Position numbers and translations under genes: made by a program. From Bradyrhizobium sp. SZCCT0231 (GTDB taxonomy: Bacteria; Pseudomonadota; Alphaproteobacteria; Rhizobiales; Xanthobacteraceae), in assembly GCF_018130245.1 (NCBI RefSeq), contig NZ_JAFCKP010000001.1, positions 1,178,001-1,242,000 on the forward strand: 64,000 nt of DNA, in the 5' to 3' direction. The notes beneath the pieces are model-generated. The model did not search any database and had not been told where the DNA came from. It worked only from the letters and a program-made list of their open reading frames with translations. Positions 50,774 to 59,257 of the stretch are shown here, piece after piece (within the stretch, counting starts at the first letter, position 1; the number at the start of each line of letters is the position of its first letter).

Positions 50774-52825
50774 TTAGAATTTGTCGGTGCCGCTGTTGCC
50801 GTCTCCGTGCTGAAGTGCCGATGCCAGCCGTGAGAGCGCTGCCTCGACGCGCGTCAGGGTCGGCTTCGGCCATGGCGACGTCGCGATCCACTTCAGGTCG
50901 ATCTCGCCCGCCGACATCAGTGGCTGGGCAAAAGTCTGCGCCTCGTCGAGACGTCCGCTCTCCACGAGTGCAGCAACGAGGACCCGCAGGTTCACCTGGT
51001 TGCCGGGCAATTGCGTCGCAACCCGCGTCGCGTGTTCGATGGCAGATGTGAGGTCGTGCATGGCGAAGTAGGCCTGAGCCGAGATCATCTCGGCGAACCA
51101 GGCGTGCCGGTCTCTCGGGGACAGGCGCAGATTGACCGCGGCATCGCGGAGCGCGTCTTCGTAGTTCTCGCAGCGGACATGCACGGCGGCCCGGTACGCG
51201 AATGCGAGCGCCAGGTTCGGCGTAAGCTCGATCGCGCGGTCGAGCTGCTCGAGGGCCCCGACATGGTCGTGCTTGCACTGCGACAGCGTGTAACCGCCGA
51301 CGGCGTTGGCGAGCGGATCCGCCGAGTTGCGCTCCAGCGCTCTTTCGGCGAGTGCACGCGCGGTATCGCGCTCGTTCAATGCATTCGCAGACCACCCGCG
51401 CGCCACGCGCTGCATGTGCCAGATGGCGCTGTAGGACAGGGGAGGTGCCCAGCTCGGGCTGAGGACATGCGCCCGCTCGAAATTGGTTCGGGCCGTCACG
51501 AACGTCGTGTAATCCGGACTGAACATCTGATCGTAACCGACCAACGCCAGTTGATAGGCGTCGAGATCGTCTGGTCTCTTCTGCATAGCGCGGTGAAGCT
51601 CCCGGTCGCGGACTTGGGGCGCCAGCGAGCGTATGACCTCGACGGCGATGCGATCCTGCAAGTCGAAGACGTCGGCTGCAGTCCCGCTGAGACGATCGAC
51701 GCGGACGACTTCGACCGTTTCGGCGGCAACGAGCTCGGTCGAGATCCGGATCTGATCGCCGGCGCGCTGAATGCTTCCATGAAGCAGATATTGCGCATTG
51801 AGATCGCGGCCGATGGCACGCAGATCCGGCGTCTGCGATGCCGGGATCATCGTGGAGCCGCGGGAAATGACGAACAGCTCTTTCAAGCCCGACAGAGCCT
51901 GGACGACGCTGTCGACGACGCCGATCGTGAATTGAGGCTCCAGAGCGGGCGAGAGCGCGCGAAAGGGAAGGACGGCGACCGACGGTCGGCTGACGACGGA
52001 TCCGGTCGGGGCGACCGCGGGTGCCGCTACGGCAGACGGAGCCGGCCGGGCGACGGTTTCGGGCTGCTGCTGCCGCAGGCCGGCAATCAAGTCCTGCGTC
52101 AGTTTGTGCGGCTCGATGTCGTAGGCATCTTCGAGTTGGCGCCAGAGGCGCGCATAGATCGCGAGTGCCGCGCCAATGCTCCCGGCCGCGAGATGGCTCT
52201 TGATGAGAACGCGAATGGCCAGCTCGTTCTCGGAATCCAGCCGGTGGATCGCCCTTGCTGCAGCTTCCGCGGTTGCCGTCACGACTGGGTCGGTCTCACC
52301 GGGCAGCAGCCTCGTCAGCGCGTCGATCAGCCGTTCGTGGATCAGAGGTCGCGTCTCTGCGAGCCATTCCGAGAATGCCGGATCGACGCCTTCCAGGTCG
52401 TCGAGGATATCGTCGGTCAGGCGTTCGCGCGTGAGCAGGAGTGGATGGACGATACCGCGCTCGGCATCCGAGATGATCTCGACCAGATCGCAGGTCACCC
52501 GTTCGATATCGAGTGCCACGTGGATCTGGTCTGCATGGAAGTGCGGGCAGCCGAGCGCTTTTAGCTCGCGCTGAATCTGGCTCAACGATTGGCGCAGCGA
52601 GCCCTTTGCAAGCGGGTCTTCCTTCTCGCTCCAGAGCAGCCCGACCAACTTGCTCCTGGGCAACTGGCGTGCGGAGGAGAGCATCATATAGCCGAGAAGC
52701 GCTTGCGCCTTTCGGCCGAGCCCGACCTCTTGCCCGTCCACGGACGCCGAAAATGCTCCGATGATTTTAAGTGTCAGGTGGCGGGGCTCGTCTGCGCCAA
52801 CCGCCTTGTTGTTGACTCCCGACAT
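50774..52825 (-). CDS. BTAD/SARP-type transcriptional regulator with TolB-like and TPR regions
   Basis: 683 aa from the ATG at 52825; the frame is open to 52993 but the domain starts at LTLKIIGAFSASVDG. Residues about 15-105 are a winged-helix DNA-binding domain (RKAQALLGYMMLSSARQLPR, LLWSEKEDPLAKGSLRQSLS). A BTAD-like domain follows (to about 255), then a TolB-N-like segment (PSVAVLPFRALSPALEPQFT, ISTELVAAETVEVVRVDRLSG is split here) and TPR helices (AIELTPNLALAFAYRAAV). It lies in the cytoplasm and is the first gene before the PAP2-like and G1 peptidase genes, which it probably activates. Confidence 0.82.
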   Translation of the reverse strand: MSGVNNKAVGADEPRHLTLKIIGAFSASVDGQEVGLGRKAQALLGYMMLSSARQLPRSKLVGLLWSEKEDPLAKGSLRQSLSQIQRELKALGCPHFHADQIHVALDIERVTCDLVEIISDAERGIVHPLLLTRERLTDDILDDLEGVDPAFSEWLAETRPLIHERLIDALTRLLPGETDPVVTATAEAAARAIHRLDSENELAIRVLIKSHLAAGSIGAALAIYARLWRQLEDAYDIEPHKLTQDLIAGLRQQQPETVARPAPSAVAAPAVAPTGSVVSRPSVAVLPFRALSPALEPQFTIGVVDSVVQALSGLKELFVISRGSTMIPASQTPDLRAIGRDLNAQYLLHGSIQRAGDQIRISTELVAAETVEVVRVDRLSGTAADVFDLQDRIAVEVIRSLAPQVRDRELHRAMQKRPDDLDAYQLALVGYDQMFSPDYTTFVTARTNFERAHVLSPSWAPPLSYSAIWHMQRVARGWSANALNERDTARALAERALERNSADPLANAVGGYTLSQCKHDHVGALEQLDRAIELTPNLALAFAYRAAVHVRCENYEDALRDAAVNLRLSPRDRHAWFAEMISAQAYFAMHDLTSAIEHATRVATQLPGNQVNLRVLVAALVESGRLDEAQTFAQPLMSAGEIDLKWIATSPWPKPTLTRVEAALSRLASALQHGDGNSGTDKF

Positions 52826-53317
52826 CTCGTCCCATCCCCCGTCGATGGTGTCGACGACACTGTAGGAGGGCAGGCTCCGGGTGGCCAGACTTGGCAGAAT
52901 GCAAACGATCGGTTCGCGCGGTCTGCGAAGCCAATGACAGGTGAGCTCAGGAATGCAGCCCGCCGGATCTGAAGCAATTCGGGAATGGTACATCTCGGCT
53001 CGTCAGATGGTCAAGGGTTGCGGAATGATCGAAATGCGACTTGCGTGCGGAATGAGAAATGGCTCGTCACTTCGAGCCGACGGGCGTGAAATCAGCGTGA
53101 ATCGGCGGATCTTCGGCGGCATGCGGGGTATTCGCCGCGTCGTCGACAACTCACGCGCGAGCTCGATCCGACTTGTTCGCCTTGTCCGACGTATCGTGCG
53201 CGGCAGCGCATTGGCGCGCACCGGATTCACGGGCCATTCACGGTCTGCTTCGCATCGTCGGCCTACGTTTCGTTCACGACCGAACGGTCGCGCAACTTGG
53301 CAAGGTGGAGGCGTATC
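52826..53317. other. Divergent regulatory gap, no gene seen
   Basis: This 492-bp stretch separates the BTAD regulator from a small divergent gene. It is less GC-biased in codon position than neighbouring genes and carries only shadow frames. I see no convincing palindrome or promoter, although part of it (52826-52993) could extend the regulator's N-terminus. Confidence 0.4.
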
Positions 53318-53638
53318 ATGACTGTCCTGCTGAGAAACACCTTCAGAGCCTGGATCGATCGCGCGCCCGGCGCGCTGCCCAGGCTGATCATGACGGGAGA
53401 CGTGCGGGTGCCGACCAACGGCGGGCAAGCCCGGCTGACAAAGCGCACGCCGCAGGGGATCAATCCGAAGATCCTGATCCTCGACGTGAATGCACAGGAG
53501 CCGAGCAGCGAGGCCCCGCAGGAGATCACGACGATCCCGCTTCGCTACGAGGAAAGTCCGCCGCAGGACGAATACGGCCAGGTGATGATTGCGCATAGCC
53601 GGGGCGAAATCGTCGTCAGCATTGGTCGCACGGATTAG
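53318..53638 (+). CDS. Hypothetical protein divergent from the BTAD regulator
   Basis: 106 aa. The ATG at 53318 was chosen for its GGAGG 8 nt upstream. It is soluble and probably beta-rich (LIMTGDVRVPTNGGQARLTK, INPKILILDVNAQEP, GQVMIAHSRGEIVVSIG) with a central proline-rich stretch. No domain is recognised. It could be an inhibitor, substrate or partner of the G1 peptidase or PAP2-like protein, but position is the only evidence. Confidence 0.55.
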   Translation: MTVLLRNTFRAWIDRAPGALPRLIMTGDVRVPTNGGQARLTKRTPQGINPKILILDVNAQEPSSEAPQEITTIPLRYEESPPQDEYGQVMIAHSRGEIVVSIGRTD

Positions 53639-53824
53639 CGGACGTTCACTCCGGTCGTATCCCGGTCCCCCATTGTGGGCTGACAGGCCATCCACCGGAG
53701 CGCTTGCCAGCCCAGATGCGAGCGGGTAGAACGCTGCCACGCCTGAGCCGTGATTTGCGCCAAACGCGCTTCCGGCCACAGCCGGACAAATCAGTAAAGC
53801 ATTGAATTTGTTCGGCTATTCCGT

Positions 53825-53898
53825 TGGGGAATGGTGTAACGGTAGCACAACAGACTCTGACTCTGTTTGTCTTGGTTCGAATCCAGGTTCCCCAGCCA
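53825..53898 (+). tRNA. tRNA-Gln (anticodon CTG)
   Basis: Acceptor arms TGGGGAA (53825-53831) and TTCCCCA (53888-53894) pair completely; discriminator G and an encoded CCA follow (53895-53898). The D-arm, an anticodon stem ACAGA/TCTGT with loop CTCTGAC (anticodon CTG, read as CUG), and a T-loop GTTCGAATC are present. This reads glutamine codon CAG. No integrase or repeated 3' end is seen nearby. Confidence 0.95.
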
Positions 53899-54076
53899 GC
53901 TCCAGGCACTTTTCCCAAGGTTTGGTTTCAAGCCCCTGAGCAGGATGGCAGGTTCACCGGCCTCGACGGGCCGCCTCGCTGCTCGCGGCGGTTTGCCTCA
54001 CCTGACATTCGCATTTCCAAGTCGGATCGCAGCGCGCTGTATCGTCCTTGGGCGGTACAACCCAAGGAGATCCCTG

Positions 54077-54439
54077 ATGCCCTATGTCGATGGTTTCGTT
54101 CTCGCCGTGCCGAAGGACAATCTCGAAGCCTACAAGGCGATGGCGACGACCGCCTGCACGGTCTGGATGGAGCACGGCGCGCTCGATTATGTCGAATGCA
54201 TCGGTGACGACGTTCCCCATGGGGAGCTCACCTCGTTTCCGCGCGCGGTGATGGCGAAGGAGGACGAGGTCGTGGTGTTCGCCTGGATCGTGTACCGCGA
54301 CCGGGAGACCCGCGATGCCGTCAACAAGAAGGTCATGGCGGACCCGCGGCTGCACATGGAGGGCATGCCGTTCGACGGCAAGCGCATGATCTATGGCGGC
54401 TTCACGACGCTGCTCCGGGCGAGCGATATCGGTGGCTGA
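54077..54439 (+). CDS. DUF1428 domain protein
   Basis: 120 aa. MPYVDGFVLAVPKDNLEAYK is the family opening (YbaA-like, DUF1428), followed by WMEHGALDYVECIGDDVPHG, EVVVFAWIVYRDRETRDAVN and FDGKRMIYGGF. The fold is a dimeric alpha/beta barrel like ABM proteins. Function is unknown. AAGGAG sits 8 nt before the ATG. It follows tRNA-Gln by 178 bp. Confidence 0.88.
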   Translation: MPYVDGFVLAVPKDNLEAYKAMATTACTVWMEHGALDYVECIGDDVPHGELTSFPRAVMAKEDEVVVFAWIVYRDRETRDAVNKKVMADPRLHMEGMPFDGKRMIYGGFTTLLRASDIGG

Positions 54440-54606
54440 CAGGTACTGTCGCCAACAAACGAGGCGGCCTGAGCCCGGACGGAGCGCGAGAGAAATCCGG
54501 TGCGCATCTCGATGTCGGCTGATCGGCTTCGCTCGAGCAGCCATGACAGGTGTCGGGTCATGGTGTTACGCTTGTACGACTTCCAAGACGAGCGGGGGAT
54601 TGGATC

Positions 54607-55089
54607 GTGTTCTCGGATGCGCTCGGCTTCGATGTCGGGGTCGCCAGACTTTTGAGACAGGATGATGACGGCGAAGCCGTCGCCTATCTGGAAAAGTTCA
54701 TCGCGAAAGGCTCTATCATGGCCATGATCGAGATGGCCGAATATCTGGATGACACGGGTGATCGGTCCGCGAGCCTGGCGTGGATGGAGCGAGCGGAGGC
54801 ATCGATCGCCGCCGACGATTGCGAGTCGTGGCTTTATCTCGCCGGCGCTTTGCGACGGGGGCGCGGGACCGGAACGGCCCAGGAGCGCTACTTCCGAGCC
54901 TTCGGTCTGAAAGAGCGGGTTGCGGAGGCCGGCCATCTGGCGACCATTCGAGAGATGATCGTCAACTATTTTGAAGGTCTCAATGGTGCGCCGAAGGACA
55001 CTGACCGCACGATTTACTGGCTCAGAAAGGCGGCGGCGCTTGGCGACGAGGAGGCGAAACAGATCTTGCGCGAGGAAGGTCTGTCATAG
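54607..55089 (+). CDS. Sel1/TPR-like repeat protein
   Basis: 160 aa from the GTG at 54607 with GGGGG upstream; a longer frame begins at 54550. It has helical pairs of Sel1-like type: GEAVAYLEKFIAKGSIMAMI, SASLAWMERAEASIAADDCE, DRTIYWLRKAAALGDEEAKQ. The last unit, WLRKAAALGDEEA, is close to the Sel1 consensus (W..KAA..G...A). Such proteins serve as scaffolds. Partner unknown. Confidence 0.7.
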   Translation: MFSDALGFDVGVARLLRQDDDGEAVAYLEKFIAKGSIMAMIEMAEYLDDTGDRSASLAWMERAEASIAADDCESWLYLAGALRRGRGTGTAQERYFRAFGLKERVAEAGHLATIREMIVNYFEGLNGAPKDTDRTIYWLRKAAALGDEEAKQILREEGLS

Positions 55090-55116
55090 CTCCGCCTGCA
55101 GCGGCGTCTGGGAGCG

Positions 55117-55348
55117 ATGATCGCTACATGGTGGGAGCAAGCCGAGAAGCACAAGGTGTTGCCGCTCGACGACCGCTTCGGCCCGCGCTTCGCGGAGAAC
55201 GCCTCGTGTAGCTGCGGCTGCGCACATCAGGCGCTATGAGGCGCCGTTCGAATACGCGGGGCGGCTCCTCCGCGTCACCGTCACCATGCACGACGACCAG
55301 AAGCTCGACGGCGATGCCGTCGGCAACGCGCAGATGGCGCGGCAGTGA
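55117..55348 (+). pseudogene. Arylsulfatase relic with frameshift and internal deletion
   Basis: Frame from 55117 reads MIATWWEQAEKHKVLPLDDR then FGPRFAENAS, as in arylsulfatases (W..EA.K..VLPLDDR). After a break, a second frame from 55241 reads APFEYAGRLLRVTVTMHDDQ and KLDGDAVGNAQMARQ with a stop, like the C-terminal end of the same family. The two frames differ by one register, and about 150 residues between them are missing. The catalytic N-terminal domain is absent. Confidence 0.68.
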
Positions 55349-55359
55349 GGAAAACCGGT

Positions 55360-55477
55360 GTCATGCCCCGCGAAGGGGCATCCAGTACGCCGCGGCCTCT
55401 CGGCTCAACCACCGCCGTCTCTGGGATACTGGATCGCCCGCCCCAGTGCGCAATTGCGCACAAGGCGGGCGATGACA
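55360..55477. repeat. Bradyrhizobium-type palindromic repeat (GTCATGCCCCGCG type)
   Basis: Ends are GTCATGCCCCGCG and CGCCCGCCCC...GGGCGATGAC; near one end TGCGCAATTGCGCA (55446-55459) is a perfect palindrome also present in the repeat at 36950-37082. Inner text GGATACTGGATCGCCCGCC and GTACGCCGCGGCCTCTCGG is typical of this element in Bradyrhizobium genomes. It lies at the 3' end of the IalB-like gene. Confidence 0.7.
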
Positions 55478-55485
55478 GTGTGCCC

Positions 55486-56052
55486 TTACTTGATCTTGTC
55501 GTAAGCCGCCGCGAAATCGCCCAGCGGCATCGGGATCGCGATCGTCTCCTTGGCCATGTTCTGGAAGGAGACCTTCAGCTGCTTGCCCGACCGCAACGCT
55601 GCGAGCAGGTCCGCTGCGATCGGTGTCGAGGCATAGCAGCCGCGGTTCTCGCAAGTCTGGATCTGGAGATCGACCGTCTTGCCTTCGTCCACCTGGAGCT
55701 TGGCGCCGACGGGAAGATTGAGACCGAGCGGCAATTGCAGCAGCGCGATCGGCGTGCGGGTGTCGGGCGCGATGCGGATGTTGATTAGGACGACGGTCTG
55801 GCCGGTCTTGGTCAGCACCGCGTTCTGCTCCATCGCGCATTCGAGCGGCGCGTCGCGGCTTGCGCTGGCGCAGCGGACGATCCAGCCGGGTTGTCCGGAA
55901 GCGCCGTCAGCCTGCGCTTGCGTCGGGGCAGGCGCGGGCTGCGCGGCCGGCGCAGGGGTTGCGTTCTTCTTGGCGCCCTGCTGGGCATGTGCGGCGCCCG
56001 CTGACAGCAGGATGGCAGCGGCAAGGGCAACACGTCTGGATTGCATGGGCAT
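55486..56052 (-). CDS. Invasion-associated locus B (IalB)-like periplasmic protein
   Basis: 188 aa from the ATG at 56052 (a second at 56046); a longer frame upstream overlaps the RND pump gene. Signal peptide VALAAAILLSAGAAHA, then an Ala/Pro/Gln-rich linker. The IalB domain runs from GWIVRCASASRDAPLECAME to VDLQIQTCENRGCYASTPIA, with paired cysteines for disulfides, and ends SFQNMAKETIAIPMPLGDFA. IalB-family proteins are periplasmic and of unclear function, linked to host interaction in Bartonella. It is on the same strand as, and 62 bp after, the RND pump gene. Confidence 0.85.
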   Translation of the reverse strand: MPMQSRRVALAAAILLSAGAAHAQQGAKKNATPAPAAQPAPAPTQAQADGASGQPGWIVRCASASRDAPLECAMEQNAVLTKTGQTVVLINIRIAPDTRTPIALLQLPLGLNLPVGAKLQVDEGKTVDLQIQTCENRGCYASTPIAADLLAALRSGKQLKVSFQNMAKETIAIPMPLGDFAAAYDKIK

Positions 56053-56113
56053 GGCGAAACCGCATTTGCGAACCGGGGCCTCGCTGTAGCGTTGCCGGCC
56101 GCGCGGCGCAAGC

Positions 56114-59100
56114 TTACTCGGCGGCTTCCTTGACGCTGCCGTGTTCGGCCGCCTCATGGCCTTCGTCGCCCGAACGGCCCCAGCCTGAGAACCAGTTGTT
56201 GAGCTCGTCGAGATAGAGATAGACGACGGGCGTGGTGAACAGCGTCAGCGCCTGGCTGACGATCAGGCCGCCGACCATGGCGTAGCCGAGCGGCTGGCGG
56301 ATTTCGGCGCCGGTGCCGTGGCCGAGCATCAACGGCACGCCGCCGAGCAGCGCCGCCATCGTCGTCATCATGATCGGGCGGAAGCGCAGCAGTGCGGCCT
56401 GGCGGATCGATTGCTCCGGCGTCTTGTGCTCGTCGCGCTCGGCGGCAATCGCGAAGTCGACCATCATGATGCCGTTCTTCTTCACGATTCCGATCAACAG
56501 GATGATGCCGATCAGCGCGATCAGGCTGAAGTCGAAGCCGGCCGCCATCAGGATCGCGAGCGCGCCGACGCCGGCCGAGGGCAGCGTCGACAGAATCGTG
56601 ATCGGATGGATGTAGCTCTCGTAGAGAATGCCGAGGATCAGGTAGACCACGACCAGCGCGGCGAGGATCAGGAGCGGCACGGTGCCGAGCGATTGCTGGA
56701 ACGCCTGCGCGGTGCCCTGGAAGCTCGAATTCAGCGTCGGCGGCGCGCCGAGCTCGGCCATTGCCCGCTGCACGGCTTCCGTTGCCTGGCCGAGCGCCAC
56801 GCCTTGCGCGAGGTTGAAGCTGATCGTGATCGCCGGGAACTGGCCCTGATGGCTGATCGAGAGCGGGCGGACCGGATCGGTGGTCCAGGTCGCGAAGGTC
56901 GACAATGGCACCTGGTCGCCGGTCAACGGCGACTTCAGATAGAGCTTGTTCAAGCTGTCGAGATTGCCCTGCATCTCCGGCAGGATCTCGAGGATCACCT
57001 TGTAGGTGTTGAGCTGGGTGAAATACTGCGTGACCTGCCGCTGTCCGAAGGCGTCATAGAGCGTGTCGTCGATCAGCTGCGGCTGGATGCCGTAGCGGGC
57101 GGCGGTGTCGCGATTGATCTTGAGCTGCACCGTCGTGCCCTGCGTCTGCTGGTCGGTCGCGACGTCGCGCAGCTCCGGCAGCGTCTGCATCTTGGCGAGG
57201 ATTTTCGGCGCCCACTCGTTGAGCTCGGCGAGGTCGGCATCCTGCAAGGTGAACTCGAACTGCGTGCGCGTCGGCCGGCCGCCGAGCCGGACGTCCTGGG
57301 CTGCCTGCATGTAGAGGCGGGCGCCCTCGACCTTGTCGAACTGCGGACGCAGGCGCGCGATGATCTGCTGTGCCGAGGCCTCGCGCATATCGCGAGGCTT
57401 GAGCGTGATGTACAGGGCGCCGTTGTTGCCGGCGCGTCCGCTGCCGCCGATCGCCATGGCAACGCTGGCAACGTCGGGATCGGCCAGGATGATCTTGCCG
57501 AGCTGCTCCTGGCGTCTCATCATCTCCTTGAACGAAATGTCCTGCGAGGCTTCGGAGGTGGCCGTGATCAGGCCGACGTCCTGCTGCGGGAAGAAGCCCT
57601 TCGGGATCAGCACGAACAGGTAGATCGACAGCCCGAGCGTGGCGAAGAATATCGCGAGCGTGGTGCGCCGCCAGGCCAGGGCGTGGTCGAGCACATATTC
57701 GTAGCCGCGCAGCATGGCGTCAAAGGCACGCTCGCTCCATTGATAGAAGCGGCCGTGCTGCACTTCGCCATGGGCGCGCAGGAAGCGCGAGGCCATCATC
57801 GGCGTCAGCGTCAGCGACACGAACATCGAGACGAAGATGGTCATCGCCAGCACGACGGCGAATTCGCGGAACAGGCGCCCGATGATGCCGCCCATCAGCA
57901 GCAGCGGGATCAGCACCGCGACCAGCGAGATGCTGATCGAGACGATGGTGAAGCCGATTTCCTTGGAGCCCCTGAAGGCGGCCGCGAGCGGGGTTTCGCC
58001 TTCCTCGATGTAGCGGGTGATGTTCTCGAGCATCACGATGGCGTCGTCGACGACGAAACCGACCGCGATGGTGAGCGCCATCAGCGACAGATTGTCGAGC
58101 GAATAGCCGGCCACCCACATCAAGGCGCACGCGCCCAGAAGCGCCAATGGCACCGTGACGGTGGGGATGACGGTCGCCCAGAAGCTGCGCAGGAAAATGA
58201 AGATGACCATGACCACGAGCGCGATTGTCAGCAGCAGCGTGAACTGGACGTCCTCGACCGCGGCGCGGATGGTCGTGGTGCGGTCGCTGATGAGCTCGAT
58301 CTTGATCGCCGGCGGGATCGCTGCAACGAGGCGGGGCAGGGTCGCCTTGATCCGGTCCACGGTTTCGATGACGTTGGCGCCCGGCTGCTTGAAGATCACC
58401 AGGAATACGCCGCGCTTGCCATTGGCCCAGGCCGCCTGCTTGGCGTCTTCAGCGGCGCTGACCGCTCGGCCGATGTCGCGAATCCGCAACGGACCGCCGT
58501 TACGATAGGCGATGATGACGTCGTTCCAGTCCTTCGACTGGGTGAGCTGGTCGTTGGCGTAGATCGTGTAGGCGCGTTTCTCGCCGTCGATATTGCCCTT
58601 GGGGCTGTCGACCGTGGTGATCGCGATCTGGCTGCGCACGTCCTCCATCGACAGGCCCTTGGCGACGAGCTTCGCCGGGTCGACCTGGATGCGGATGGCG
58701 GGTTTCTGCTGGCCGCCGATGAAGACCTGGGCGACGCCCGAGAGCTGACTGATCTGCTGGGCAAGCTGGGCGTCGACCGCGTCGCTGACGCTGGTCAGCG
58801 GCAGCGTCTCCGATGTCGCCGACAGCAGCAGGATCGGCGCGTCGGCGGGGTTGACCTTGCGGTAGGTCGGAGGCGAAGGCAGGTTTTTCGGCAGCTGGCC
58901 GCTGGCAGCGTTGATGGCGCCCTGCACGTCGTTGGCGGCGCCGTCGATGTTGCGATTGAGATCGAACTGGATGGTGATCGACGCCGTGCCCAGATAACTC
59001 GTCGAGGTCATCTGCGCGATGCCAGGAATCTGGGCGAATTGCCGCTCGAGCGGCTGCGCCACCGACGAGGCCATCGTTTCGGGGCTGCCGCCGGGCAGGT

Positions 59101-59257
59101 TGGCGGTGATCTGGACGGTCGGAAAGTCCACCTGCGGCAGGGGCGCAACCGGGAGCAGGGGATAGGCGACGAGACCGACAAAGAGAATGCCAGCCATCAG
59201 CAGCGAGGTGCCGATGGGATATCGGATGAAAGGTGCCGAAATCCCGCCCCCGATCAT
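56114..59257 (-). CDS. RND multidrug efflux permease (MdtB/MdtC-like)
   Basis: 1047 aa, full length. N-terminus SAPFIRYPIGTSLLMAG is the MdtB/C type; the proton-relay DD is in ALTIAVGFVVDDAIVMLENIT (TM4), and the C-terminal half has LLIGIVKKNGIMMVDFAIAAE. PLLPVAPLPQVDFPTVQI and GSSYxGTASI-type loop are also seen. The genuine substrate range is unknown; MdtABC-type pumps export bile salts, novobiocin and flavonoids. The start overlaps the adaptor stop by 4 bp (ATGA), so both are one operon. Confidence 0.95.
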   Translation of the reverse strand: MIGGGISAPFIRYPIGTSLLMAGILFVGLVAYPLLPVAPLPQVDFPTVQITANLPGGSPETMASSVAQPLERQFAQIPGIAQMTSTSYLGTASITIQFDLNRNIDGAANDVQGAINAASGQLPKNLPSPPTYRKVNPADAPILLLSATSETLPLTSVSDAVDAQLAQQISQLSGVAQVFIGGQQKPAIRIQVDPAKLVAKGLSMEDVRSQIAITTVDSPKGNIDGEKRAYTIYANDQLTQSKDWNDVIIAYRNGGPLRIRDIGRAVSAAEDAKQAAWANGKRGVFLVIFKQPGANVIETVDRIKATLPRLVAAIPPAIKIELISDRTTTIRAAVEDVQFTLLLTIALVVMVIFIFLRSFWATVIPTVTVPLALLGACALMWVAGYSLDNLSLMALTIAVGFVVDDAIVMLENITRYIEEGETPLAAAFRGSKEIGFTIVSISISLVAVLIPLLLMGGIIGRLFREFAVVLAMTIFVSMFVSLTLTPMMASRFLRAHGEVQHGRFYQWSERAFDAMLRGYEYVLDHALAWRRTTLAIFFATLGLSIYLFVLIPKGFFPQQDVGLITATSEASQDISFKEMMRRQEQLGKIILADPDVASVAMAIGGSGRAGNNGALYITLKPRDMREASAQQIIARLRPQFDKVEGARLYMQAAQDVRLGGRPTRTQFEFTLQDADLAELNEWAPKILAKMQTLPELRDVATDQQTQGTTVQLKINRDTAARYGIQPQLIDDTLYDAFGQRQVTQYFTQLNTYKVILEILPEMQGNLDSLNKLYLKSPLTGDQVPLSTFATWTTDPVRPLSISHQGQFPAITISFNLAQGVALGQATEAVQRAMAELGAPPTLNSSFQGTAQAFQQSLGTVPLLILAALVVVYLILGILYESYIHPITILSTLPSAGVGALAILMAAGFDFSLIALIGIILLIGIVKKNGIMMVDFAIAAERDEHKTPEQSIRQAALLRFRPIMMTTMAALLGGVPLMLGHGTGAEIRQPLGYAMVGGLIVSQALTLFTTPVVYLYLDELNNWFSGWGRSGDEGHEAAEHGSVKEAAE

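Noticed and set aside
53003-53779. 258-codon minus-strand frame across the regulatory gap
   Set aside because: No ribosome binding site, no domain, and it overlaps the better-supported 106-aa gene.
53825-53898. tRNA-Gln as an island attachment site for the 48.8-53.6 kb genes
   Set aside because: No integrase, no duplicated 3' tRNA end and the genes lie on the 5' side of the tRNA; an island cannot be supported.
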